NCBI GenBank assembly: GCA_934546985.1
Contig: CAKTEE010000001.1
Coordinates: forward strand, 186,001 to 250,000
Direction: 5' to 3'
Length of the DNA: 64,000 bases
Source: an uncultured Eubacteriales bacterium
GTDB lineage: Bacteria; Bacillota; Clostridia; Oscillospirales; Acutalibacteraceae
Positions 16,242-23,976 of the stretch are shown here, in pieces. A program made the translations under genes and the position numbers. Each line of letters begins with the position of its first letter. The first letter of the stretch is position 1. Under the pieces are notes generated by a model. The model saw nothing but the letters and a program-made list of their open reading frames with translations, did no database searches and had not been told where the DNA came from.

Positions 16242-16880
16242 TTGTTCGCAAAAATACGCGAAGATATTAACAGCGTACGTGAGCGCGACCCTGCGGCAAG
16301 ATCAGCGCTGGAAATATTTTTCCTTTATCCGGGGTTGAAAGCAATCCGTATGTACCGGCGTGCCCATTGGTGTTATCATCATCGTTTATTCTTTTTGGCA
16401 CGGATGATTTCCCAGCGTGCGGTACGCAAAACCGGAATAGAAATTCATCCTGCGGCAAAAATAGGAAAAAGGTTTTTTATTGACCATGGAACTGGTGTTG
16501 TCATTGGGGAAACCACGGAAATCGGTGATGATGTTACCATATATCAGGGTGTAACTTTGGGCGGTACCGGCAAGGATACCGGCAAAAGGCATCCTACGAT
16601 CGGCAATAATGTTATGATTGGCGCAGGTGCAAAAGTGTTAGGCCCTTTTAAAGTAGGGGATAATGTAAATATTGCCGCAGGTGCGGTGGTTTTGGAAGAA
16701 GTGCCTTCCAACAGTACGGCTGTGGGGGTTCCTGCCCGCGTTGTAAAACGTGATGGGCGCAGAGTTATTTGTGATTTAGATCAGGTGCATATTCCAGATC
16801 CGGTTTCACAGGAACTTTGCAGGCTGTCTTATGAAATAGAGAAATTAAAAAAGCATATCGCAGAAATGGAGAAACAGTAA
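16242..16880 (+). CDS. cysE: Serine O-acetyltransferase
   Basis: 212 residues from a TTG at 16242 with a GGGGGGA ribosome binding site. An N-terminal helical part is followed by a left-handed beta-helix with hexapeptide repeats: IHPAAKIGKRFFIDHGTGVV, GDDVTIYQGVTLGGTG, IGNNVMIGAGAKVLGP. The catalytic His is in FIDHGTG. It acetylates serine with acetyl-CoA, the first step of cysteine synthesis. It sits between the Cys T-box and cysS, one base before the latter. Confidence 0.96.
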   Translation: MFAKIREDINSVRERDPAARSALEIFFLYPGLKAIRMYRRAHWCYHHRLFFLARMISQRAVRKTGIEIHPAAKIGKRFFIDHGTGVVIGETTEIGDDVTIYQGVTLGGTGKDTGKRHPTIGNNVMIGAGAKVLGPFKVGDNVNIAAGAVVLEEVPSNSTAVGVPARVVKRDGRRVICDLDQVHIPDPVSQELCRLSYEIEKLKKHIAEMEKQ

Positions 16881-16881
16881 C

Positions 16882-18273
16882 ATGAAGCTATTCAATACCC
16901 TGACAAGGTGCAAGGAAGACTTTGTACCGCTGGATGAAAAAGAAATTAAAATTTATGCTTGCGGTCCAACTGTTTATAATTTGATTCATATTGGTAATGC
17001 GCGTCCGCTTTGCGTGTTTGACGTTTTACGCAGGTATTTAGAATATAAAGGTTATAATGTCCGCTTCGTCCAGAACTTTACGGATATCGACGATAAGATT
17101 ATTCGCAGGGGCTTGGAAGAAGGGCTGAACTACGCGGAAGTATCTGAAAAATATATCGCAGAATTTTGGAAGGACGCTAAGGGGATGAACGTGCGTGAGG
17201 CAACGATTCATCCTAAGGCAACGGAAAATATTGACCAGATTATTAATATCATTTCTGTTCTGGTCGAAAAAGGCTTTGCTTATCCGAGCGGAGGGGACGT
17301 ATATTTCCGTACAAAGAAATTTAAAGAGTACGGAAAACTTTCTCATCAGCCGTTGGAGGATTTGGAGGCAGGGGCCCGTATTGATGTCAGTGAGCAGAAA
17401 GAGGACCCAATGGACTTTGCGCTTTGGAAAGGCGCTAAAGAAGGGGAGCCGTATTGGGAATCTCCTTGGGGCAACGGCAGGCCGGGCTGGCATATTGAAT
17501 GCTCGGCAATGGCACGGCGTTATCTTGGTGAAACGATTGATATCCATTGCGGTGGGCAGGATTTAATTTTTCCGCACCATGAAAATGAGATTGCGCAAAG
17601 CGAATGCTGTAATGGTAAACCTTTTGCACGTTATTGGTTGCATAATGGTTTTATTAATGTAGATAACACTAAAATGTCAAAATCACTGGGCAACTTCTTT
17701 ACAGTACGTGATGTAGCGGAAAAATATGGTTATGAACCTATTCGTTTTTTGATGATTTCATCCCATTACCGTATGCCGATTAATTACAGTGTTTCTATTA
17801 TTGAGCAATGCAAATCTGCACTGGCACGTTTTTATAATTGCAGGGAGAGTTTAGATTTTGCAATTAAGAATGCGCTGGATGGTGTGCTGGACGAAACTTT
17901 AAAGGAAACTTTCGACAGCCGCAAAACGCAATTTGAAAAGGCGTTGGAAGATGACCTGAATACGGCTGATGCAATTGCCGCATTATTTGATTTAACGCGT
18001 GATATTAATACGTGTATCCCAAACAGCCCGAGCAAGCAAACGTTAGAATATGCCGCAAAATTATTTGATATGTTAGCGGATGTACTGGGTCTTGTTTATT
18101 TGCGTGGCGATAATACTCTTGATGCCGAGGTTGAAAATCTCATTGCTGCAAGAGCAGAAGCGCGTGCAAATAAAAATTGGGCGGAAGCAGATAGAATACG
18201 CGACCAACTGAAGAGTATGGGCATTATTTTAAAGGATACCGCGCAGGGTGTTGAATGGCATAAAGAAGGATAG
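16882..18273 (+). CDS. cysS: Cysteine--tRNA ligase
   Basis: 463 residues, normal for the enzyme. Class I signatures: LIHIGNARPLCVFDVLRRY (HIGH-type, HIGN) and TKMSKSLGNF (KMSKS). Zinc ligands are seen in YACGPTVY, GWHIECSAMA, and HCGGQDLIFPHHENE. The C-terminal DALR-type helical domain is present. It charges tRNA-Cys in the cytoplasm. It follows cysE by one base under the same T-box and ends with a strong terminator. Confidence 0.97.
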   Translation: MKLFNTLTRCKEDFVPLDEKEIKIYACGPTVYNLIHIGNARPLCVFDVLRRYLEYKGYNVRFVQNFTDIDDKIIRRGLEEGLNYAEVSEKYIAEFWKDAKGMNVREATIHPKATENIDQIINIISVLVEKGFAYPSGGDVYFRTKKFKEYGKLSHQPLEDLEAGARIDVSEQKEDPMDFALWKGAKEGEPYWESPWGNGRPGWHIECSAMARRYLGETIDIHCGGQDLIFPHHENEIAQSECCNGKPFARYWLHNGFINVDNTKMSKSLGNFFTVRDVAEKYGYEPIRFLMISSHYRMPINYSVSIIEQCKSALARFYNCRESLDFAIKNALDGVLDETLKETFDSRKTQFEKALEDDLNTADAIAALFDLTRDINTCIPNSPSKQTLEYAAKLFDMLADVLGLVYLRGDNTLDAEVENLIAARAEARANKNWAEADRIRDQLKSMGIILKDTAQGVEWHKEG

Positions 18274-18282
18274 TCAAAATAA

Positions 18283-18336
18283 AGACGTCTGAATCATTGA
18301 AAGGGAGATCTCTCGATGATTCGGACGTTTTGTTTT
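18283..18336 (+). terminator. Terminator after cysS
   Basis: ACGTCTGAATCAT pairs with ATGATTCGGACGT (one G-U pair) and is followed by TTTTGTTTTTG. Confidence 0.85.
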
Positions 18337-18448
18337 TGCATATAGGCGAAAATAGAAGAAAAAATTAGACTGAGTGCGTGTGGAAGAGTAAAATTCATTT
18401 GAACCCAGAATTTGGCGAAAATCTGAAAGAATCGATATAGAACAGATG

Positions 18449-18477
18449 TTGAGGTTCTAATGAACTTATAATATAAT
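18449..18477 (+). promoter_or_regulatory. Promoter of the NfeD-flotillin operon
   Basis: TTGAGG (18449-18454), a 17-base spacer and TATAAT (18472-18477). Transcription would start near 18484, giving a leader of about 200 bases. Confidence 0.6.
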
Positions 18478-18483
18478 CTAATT

Positions 18484-18665
18484 ATCATCAAAGGGGTTCT
18501 TTGGTTGTATACAAAGTGCGTTAAGAGTGAGGAGAATAACAATATTTCGCCAATGCCTCTTTGATGATGCATCTGCGCAGTGGCATGTGCGGTAAAGTTA
18601 ATCCATTGCGCAGTTTATTCGGGTTTGAAACAACAGTTTTTTTGCTGTTTCAAATAGATATAAGG
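18484..18665 (+). ncRNA. Candidate structured 5' leader of the NfeD-flotillin operon
   Basis: Three helices can be drawn. ATCATCAAAGGGG (18484-18496) pairs with CCTCTTTGATGAT (18556-18568), enclosing a CTTTG/CAAAG hairpin. CTGCGCAGTGG (18573-18583) pairs with CCATTGCGCAG (18603-18613). TTTGAAA..CAG (18624-18636) pairs with CTGTTTCAAA (18645-18654) around a seven-T loop. The first helix starts almost exactly at the predicted transcript start. No known riboswitch class was recognised. Confidence 0.45.
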
Positions 18666-18687
18666 CAGAAAGGAAGGAGTGAGAAAT

Positions 18688-19383
18688 ATGGGTTGGTTCA
18701 CTGCATGGTGGGAAGGATTATCGGTATTGCAGCAGATTTTTGCCTGTGCTGCAATACCTGCGACCATTTTGTTAGTACTGCAAACGCTTTTGCTGTTGTT
18801 TGGTCTGGGCGGACATAGTGCAGATCAGGGAGAAACGATTGACCACTCTGCTTTAGTCGGGCACGATGCTGATGGAGATGTGGAGGCAGACCACGAATGG
18901 GATACCGCAGACTATGACCATGACGGAGCGCATCACGGTGCCGGAATACGTCTGTTTACGGTTAGAGGATTAGTGGCATTCTTCGCAGTTGGCGGCTGGC
19001 TGGGGATTGTACTGGAAGATGCGCAGATTCATACAGCGTTAACGGTTGCCGTTGCACTTGCCGGAGGTTTTGCGGCGCTTGTCTTTGTGGCACTGATTAT
19101 TAAATGGTCGCTGAGTTTGCAGGAGAACGGAACCCTATCTCTGGAAAATACCATAGGGCGGCAGGCAAGCGTTTATATTACCATACCGCCGGATTTATCC
19201 GGCACAGGTAAAGTGATGCTAACCGTTCAGGATCAGCTCAGAGAGCTGGAAGCTATGACGGAAAGCCATAAACCGTTAGCTACCGGTTCTCAGGTTAAGG
19301 TTACCGGCATCATACAGGGTGGTATTTTACAGGTTCAGCCATTGGTTCTTTTTGAAAAAGAGAAAATTGACAGTTATACATAA
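18688..19383 (+). CDS. NfeD-like membrane protein
   Basis: 231 residues from the ATG at 18688, 8 bases after AAGGAG. Two or three hydrophobic segments flank an acidic, His/Asp-rich loop (about residues 45-90, with HDADGDVEADHEWD). The C-terminal soluble part resembles the OB-fold NfeD domain (GRQASVYITIPPDLSGTGKV, ending GIIQGGILQVQPL). It lacks the protease domain of long NfeD proteins. Genes of this short class typically pair with a flotillin, as here (15 bases downstream). The metal-like acidic loop is unusual, and its role is unknown. Confidence 0.78.
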   Translation: MGWFTAWWEGLSVLQQIFACAAIPATILLVLQTLLLLFGLGGHSADQGETIDHSALVGHDADGDVEADHEWDTADYDHDGAHHGAGIRLFTVRGLVAFFAVGGWLGIVLEDAQIHTALTVAVALAGGFAALVFVALIIKWSLSLQENGTLSLENTIGRQASVYITIPPDLSGTGKVMLTVQDQLRELEAMTESHKPLATGSQVKVTGIIQGGILQVQPLVLFEKEKIDSYT

Positions 19384-19398
19384 GAGGAGGAAAAAGAA

Positions 19399-20832
19399 AT
19401 GCCCCAAAATGTACTTATTTTAGCAATTGTAATAGCAGTGCTGCTGTTTTCCATGGTATTGGTTGTTTTGACCCGTTACCGCAGATGCCCTTCCGATAAA
19501 GTCATGGTCATTTATGGTAAGGTTGGTACAAACAGTGACGGCAGCGCCCGTTCATCCAAATGTATTCATGGCGGCGCGGCGTTTGTGTGGCCCGTTGTTC
19601 AATCTTATCAGTATTTGGATTTGACCCCAATGTCTATTAATGTGGACTTGGTAAATGCGTTGTCCCACCAAAATATCCGTGTAGATGTTCCATCGCGTTT
19701 CACTGTTGGTATTTCAACAGAACCGGGCGTTATGCAGAATGCTGCCGAACGTTTGCTGGGAATGAAAATGATTGAAATTCAGGAACTTGCAAAGGATATT
19801 ATTTTTGGTCAGCTTCGTCTGGTTATCGCTACTATGGATATTGAGGAGATTAATACAGACAGAGATAAGTTTTTGGAAGCCGTTAGCCATAATGTGGAAA
19901 CGGAACTGAAAAAAATCGGTCTGCGTTTGATAAACGTTAACCTCACCGATATTACGGATGAATCCGGTTATATTGAAGCGCTTGGTAAAGAAGCGGCTGC
20001 AAAAGCGATTAATGACGCTAAAAAATCTGTTGCTGAAAAGAACCGTGATGGTTCCGTTGGTGAAGCACAGGCGGTAAAAGATCAGCGTATCAGTGTTGCA
20101 CAGGCAAATGCTTCTGCAATTGCGGGAGAAAATGAATCTCAGGCGGCTGTTGCGTTGTCGGATGCAATCCGCAGAGAAAAAGAAGCGGAGGCTCACCGTA
20201 GGGCAGTAGCAGCTGAAAAGGTTGCACAGGCAAAAGCATTGGAAGAAGCCTATGCCGCTGAACAAAGTGCGGAAGACGCACGTGCTGCAAAAGAAATGGC
20301 AACCCGTCAGGCTGACGTTATTATTGATGCAAAAGTAGAAAAAGAGCGTAAGGAATTGGAAGCAGAAGCGGAGGCAGAGCAAATCCGCCGCAGGGCCAGA
20401 GGTGAGGCTGATGCTATTTTTGCAAGGCAGGAAGCGCAGGCACGCGGTATTGAAGAAATTCTCAGCAAACAGGCAGAAGGTTTTTCACGAATTGTAAACG
20501 CTGCCGGTGGCAATGTGGATGCGGCAATTCAGCTTATGCTGGTAGATAAAATGGAAGCTTTGATGCAGATTCAGGTAGAAGCTGTGAAGAACCTGAATAT
20601 TGATAAAATTACCGTTTGGGATTCTATGAATGGTAAAGACGGTACGCCGACAACAGCGAATTTCCTTTCCGGGATGATGAAATCTATCCCTCCATTAAGT
20701 GAAACTTTTAAAATGGCTGGGGTTAAGATTCCCGAGTTTCTTGGCACAGAGATTGAAACGGATGATTTGACTGTTTCAAAAGCAGAAACGCCGGAAAATG
20801 AAACGGCAAAAGACACAGCAACAGAAAATTAA
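19399..20832 (+). CDS. Flotillin-like SPFH protein
   Basis: 477 residues. An N-terminal membrane segment (about 5-25) is followed by the SPFH/PHB domain with CPSDKVMVIYGKVG and GAAFVWPVVQSYQYLDL. A long Ala/Glu/Lys/Gln-rich coiled coil (about 200-355) and a C-terminal oligomerisation region follow, as in bacterial flotillins such as FloT/YuaG. Flotillins scaffold functional membrane microdomains. The gene follows its NfeD partner directly, with AAGAGGAGG in the 15-base gap, and ends at a terminator. Confidence 0.93.
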   Translation: MPQNVLILAIVIAVLLFSMVLVVLTRYRRCPSDKVMVIYGKVGTNSDGSARSSKCIHGGAAFVWPVVQSYQYLDLTPMSINVDLVNALSHQNIRVDVPSRFTVGISTEPGVMQNAAERLLGMKMIEIQELAKDIIFGQLRLVIATMDIEEINTDRDKFLEAVSHNVETELKKIGLRLINVNLTDITDESGYIEALGKEAAAKAINDAKKSVAEKNRDGSVGEAQAVKDQRISVAQANASAIAGENESQAAVALSDAIRREKEAEAHRRAVAAEKVAQAKALEEAYAAEQSAEDARAAKEMATRQADVIIDAKVEKERKELEAEAEAEQIRRRARGEADAIFARQEAQARGIEEILSKQAEGFSRIVNAAGGNVDAAIQLMLVDKMEALMQIQVEAVKNLNIDKITVWDSMNGKDGTPTTANFLSGMMKSIPPLSETFKMAGVKIPEFLGTEIETDDLTVSKAETPENETAKDTATEN

Positions 20833-20835
20833 AAT

Positions 20836-20876
20836 CACGGCCACTCGCTGTAAACGGGTGGCTTTAATTTTAATTA
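20836..20876 (+). terminator. Terminator after the flotillin gene
   Basis: GCCACTCG pairs with CGGGTGGC (one T-G pair), followed by a T-rich tract. Confidence 0.75.
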
Positions 20877-21240
20877 AAATTTTTATTCAGAAGAATAAAC
20901 TCTGAACAAAGCCTTTTCTGATGGTTAACACTATGTTCCGTTCTACTATCCGTATAATAAATTGCAAATAACTAACATTATTTTATATATTAATAAACTT
21001 TTTGGAGTTATGGATTTTATTGTTTTTTGATGCAATAAGGGTATAATTTGCAGTATGCTGAACAAGAATAATGCAGAAAAAACAGAGTTGCTATACATGT
21101 AAAAGAGAAAAGATAAATTTGCGGTTATTAACATAAAATATGAAGAAATATATGATAGTGCTGTAAATCTTTTATAAATATATTGAAAAAAAAAACAAAA
21201 AACGTTATACTAAAACAAGATTATATTAGGAGGGATTTGC
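20877..21240. other. Intergenic region upstream of hppA
   Basis: AT-rich stretch of about 360 bases. A TATAAT lies near 21050 with TTGTTT 16 bases upstream, a likely hppA promoter. No gene or strong hairpin was found in the rest. Confidence 0.4.
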
Positions 21241-23328
21241 ATGAGTCTCACATTATTGGCACCCATTGGTTCTGCGCTTGCGCTAGTGTTTGCGCTGTTT
21301 CTGGCACGGCGGGTACTCAAAACAGATGAAGGTACCGATTTAATGAAAAAAATTTCCGGTGCTGTTCGCAAAGGTGCAAATGCATATCTGAAACGGCAGT
21401 ATCTCGGTGTACTTTCATTCTTTGCAGTAGTTTTTGTGGTTTTGTTAATTCTTGCATTTTTGGGACATCTCACAATGTTTGTTCCATTTGCCTTCCTGAC
21501 CGGCGGATTTTTCTCCGGTTTGTCCGGGTTTATCGGAATGAAAATTGCGACGGCGGCAAACGGAAGAACAGCGAATGCATCTAGAACCAGTTTGAATTCA
21601 GGTTTGCGGGTTGCGTTTTCTGCGGGTGCGGTTATGGGCTTTGTTGTGGTTGGCCTTGGCCTTTTGGATATTTCCTTCTGGTATTACTTGTTAAAATTTG
21701 TGTTCCGAGAATTACCGGCGGACCAGCAGGTTCAGCAAATTACCTCTGCTATGCTGACGTTTGGTATGGGCGCATCTTCTATGGCATTGTTTGCGCGAGT
21801 TGGCGGCGGTATTTTTACAAAAGCGGCGGATGTCGGTGCAGATTTAGTTGGTAAAGTTGAAGTTGGCATTCCTGAAGATGACCCGCGCAACCCAGCGGTT
21901 ATTGCAGACAATGTTGGCGATAATGTTGGCGATGTTGCAGGCATGGGTGCGGATTTATATGAATCCTATGTTGGTTCCATTATTTCTACAGGCGCGCTGG
22001 CAGTTGCGGCAGGGCTTGGTTTTAACGGTGTTACTGTACCGATGGTTCTTGCGGCAATCGGTATTCTTGCTTCCATTATTGGTTCTTTCTTTGTGAAAAC
22101 CAAAGAAGGCGCGTCTCAGAAAAATCTTTTGACGGCTCTTCGCCGCGGCGTATGGCTCAGTGCAGGTTTGATTGCTGTTGCCGCTTATCCTTTGATTCAT
22201 TTTGTTCTCGGACAGGAGTATATGGGTCTGTATTTTGCAGTATTATCCGGTTTGGTTGCCGGTATTCTTATTGGTGTGGTTACAGAGTACTTTACGTCGG
22301 ATACCTATAAACCGACGAAGAAGCTTTCCAATACTTCGGAGACAGGTCCTGCTACGATTATCATCGGCGGTTTATCGCTGGGTATGAAATCTACAGTATT
22401 TCCCGTGCTGATTGTCGCAGTGTCTGTTCTGGTCAGTTATTTTGTATCCGGCGGCGGTCAGGCTTATGATATGGGCTTGTATGGAATCGGCCTTTCTGCA
22501 GTTGGTATGCTTTCCACCCTTGGTATTACCCTTGCAACAGATGCTTATGGTCCTGTAGCGGATAATGCCGGCGGCATTGCGGAAATGGCGCATTTAGGCG
22601 AAGATGTACGTAAACGTACGGATGCTTTGGATTCCCTTGGTAATACTACTGCCGCAACAGGCAAAGGGTTTGCGATTGGTTCTGCCGCGCTGACTGCGCT
22701 TGCGCTGATTGCGTCTTATATTGCTGAAATCAAGGTGATTAAGCCTGATTTTGATTTTAATCTAAATGTAACCAATCCATCTGTTTTAATTGGATTATTT
22801 ATCGGCGGTGTTCTGCCATTCCTTTTTGCGGCGCTCACCATGGAATCTGTTGGTAAAGTTGCGCAAAGTATAGTTGTAGAAGTTCGCCGCCAGTTCCGTG
22901 AAATTAAAGGATTAATGACCGGAAAAGCAGAACCGGATTATGCGAAATGTGTTGATATTTGCACACGTTCTGCACAGCGTGAAATGATGCTGCCGGCAAT
23001 TTTGGCGGTCATTGCCCCGATTGTTGTTGGTCTGGTTTTGGGCGTAAACGGCGTTGTAGGTATGCTTGCAGGCGCGACAGTTACTGGTTTTATTCTTGCT
23101 GTTATGATGGCGAATTCCGGCGGTGCGTGGGATAACGCCAAAAAGTATATTGAAAGCGGCGCGCACGGCGGCAAGGGCAGTGATGCTCATAAGGCAGCGG
23201 TTGTTGGCGATACTGTAGGCGACCCATTCAAAGATACCTCCGGTCCGGCAATCAATATTCTGATTAAATTGCTTTCTATGGTTTCTATTGTGTTTGCAAG
23301 TGTTGTTGTATCATATTCTATTTTCTAA
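21241..23328 (+). CDS. hppA: Membrane-bound ion-pumping pyrophosphatase
   Basis: 695 residues with about 16 membrane segments. The catalytic acidic motifs are seen in GGGIFTKAADVGADLVGKVE, DDPRNPAVIADNVGDNVGD and VVGDTVGDPFKDTSGP. It hydrolyses cytosolic pyrophosphate to pump H+ or Na+. In GNTTAATGKGFAIGSA the Ala at the position that is Lys in K+-independent enzymes marks the K+-dependent subfamily, whose members include Na+ pumps. AGGAGG precedes the ATG. It stands alone between two terminators. Confidence 0.96.
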   Translation: MSLTLLAPIGSALALVFALFLARRVLKTDEGTDLMKKISGAVRKGANAYLKRQYLGVLSFFAVVFVVLLILAFLGHLTMFVPFAFLTGGFFSGLSGFIGMKIATAANGRTANASRTSLNSGLRVAFSAGAVMGFVVVGLGLLDISFWYYLLKFVFRELPADQQVQQITSAMLTFGMGASSMALFARVGGGIFTKAADVGADLVGKVEVGIPEDDPRNPAVIADNVGDNVGDVAGMGADLYESYVGSIISTGALAVAAGLGFNGVTVPMVLAAIGILASIIGSFFVKTKEGASQKNLLTALRRGVWLSAGLIAVAAYPLIHFVLGQEYMGLYFAVLSGLVAGILIGVVTEYFTSDTYKPTKKLSNTSETGPATIIIGGLSLGMKSTVFPVLIVAVSVLVSYFVSGGGQAYDMGLYGIGLSAVGMLSTLGITLATDAYGPVADNAGGIAEMAHLGEDVRKRTDALDSLGNTTAATGKGFAIGSAALTALALIASYIAEIKVIKPDFDFNLNVTNPSVLIGLFIGGVLPFLFAALTMESVGKVAQSIVVEVRRQFREIKGLMTGKAEPDYAKCVDICTRSAQREMMLPAILAVIAPIVVGLVLGVNGVVGMLAGATVTGFILAVMMANSGGAWDNAKKYIESGAHGGKGSDAHKAAVVGDTVGDPFKDTSGPAINILIKLLSMVSIVFASVVVSYSIF

Positions 23329-23345
23329 TATATCATGATCAAGGG

Positions 23346-23378
23346 AAAGGGCGGTTCCGTATGGAACCGCCCTTTTTT
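23346..23378 (+). terminator. Terminator after hppA
   Basis: AAAGGGCGGTTCC pairs with GGAACCGCCCTTT, loop GTAT, followed by a T-run. Confidence 0.92.
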
Positions 23379-23664
23379 GCAGCTTTAGAGAAGTGGAGCC
23401 GCTTTTTCTGGTATGAATAAAAGTTTTAGCTTTCAGAATGGGACGGAGCGAATGACAATAATTTCAGCGTTTAGATAGAATGAAAAGCGATGGGGATGGG
23501 ACATAACTGCTTTAGCAATTTCAGTATATATAATGAAATTGACAGTTTTTCAATACCTTTTGAGAGGCGAGCTGGTGTTATGCTTTTCTATGGATGCCAC
23601 AAGCCACCGGGTTTAAATTGACTAATACTTTACAAAAAGAACGTTAACATTAGGCTTGACATTA
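23379..23664. other. Non-coding gap between hppA and copZ
   Basis: No coding frame or strong hairpin was recognised in this stretch; it may hold decayed sequence. Confidence 0.3.
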
Positions 23665-23722
23665 AAAACCACCCACTATGTGAACCTATCAGATGGAAGT
23701 TCATTTAACAGTTGGTTTTCAT
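23665..23722 (-). terminator. Probable terminator after copZ
   Basis: On the minus strand AAAACCAACTG...ATGAAC can pair with GTTCACATAGTGGGTGGTTTT with an internal loop, followed by a T-run. It lies 25 bases past copZ. Confidence 0.55.
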
Positions 23723-23747
23723 TGTATATTTTTTATACCATGTCATG

Positions 23748-23957
23748 TTACTTTATTTGTTTTACATCATAGCCAATGTCTTCAATGGTATTTTTCAAGG
23801 TTTCGTTGCTGAGTGCTGAAGTGCTTTCCAGAACAGCAGTTTTTTTCTCTAAATCTACAGTAACAGCAGTGATTCCATCTAATTCTTCCAGCGCTTTTTT
23901 TACTCGCGCAGAGCAATGCCCGCAGCTCATACCTTCGATAATCATTGTTTTTGTCAT
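23748..23957 (-). CDS. copZ: Copper chaperone CopZ, heavy-metal-associated domain
   Basis: 69 residues, a single HMA domain. MIIEGMSCGHCSARVKKALE carries the GMxCxxC copper-binding motif. It probably delivers Cu(I) to the CopA ATPase encoded 19 bases upstream on the same strand, and the two genes are likely co-transcribed from the copper-responsive promoter ahead of copA. Confidence 0.93.
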   Translation of the reverse strand: MTKTMIIEGMSCGHCSARVKKALEELDGITAVTVDLEKKTAVLESTSALSNETLKNTIEDIGYDVKQIK

Positions 23958-23976
23958 GATAAAATCTCCTTTATTT

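Noticed and set aside
18294..18572. 92-codon minus-strand frame between cysS and the NfeD-like gene
   Set aside because: It overlaps the cysS terminator and the structured leader, has no good ribosome binding site and reads like a chance frame.
19714..20382. 222-codon frame antisense to the flotillin coiled coil
   Set aside because: Long antisense frames are expected opposite repetitive Ala/Glu/Lys codons; the Cys/Phe-rich translation is not protein-like.
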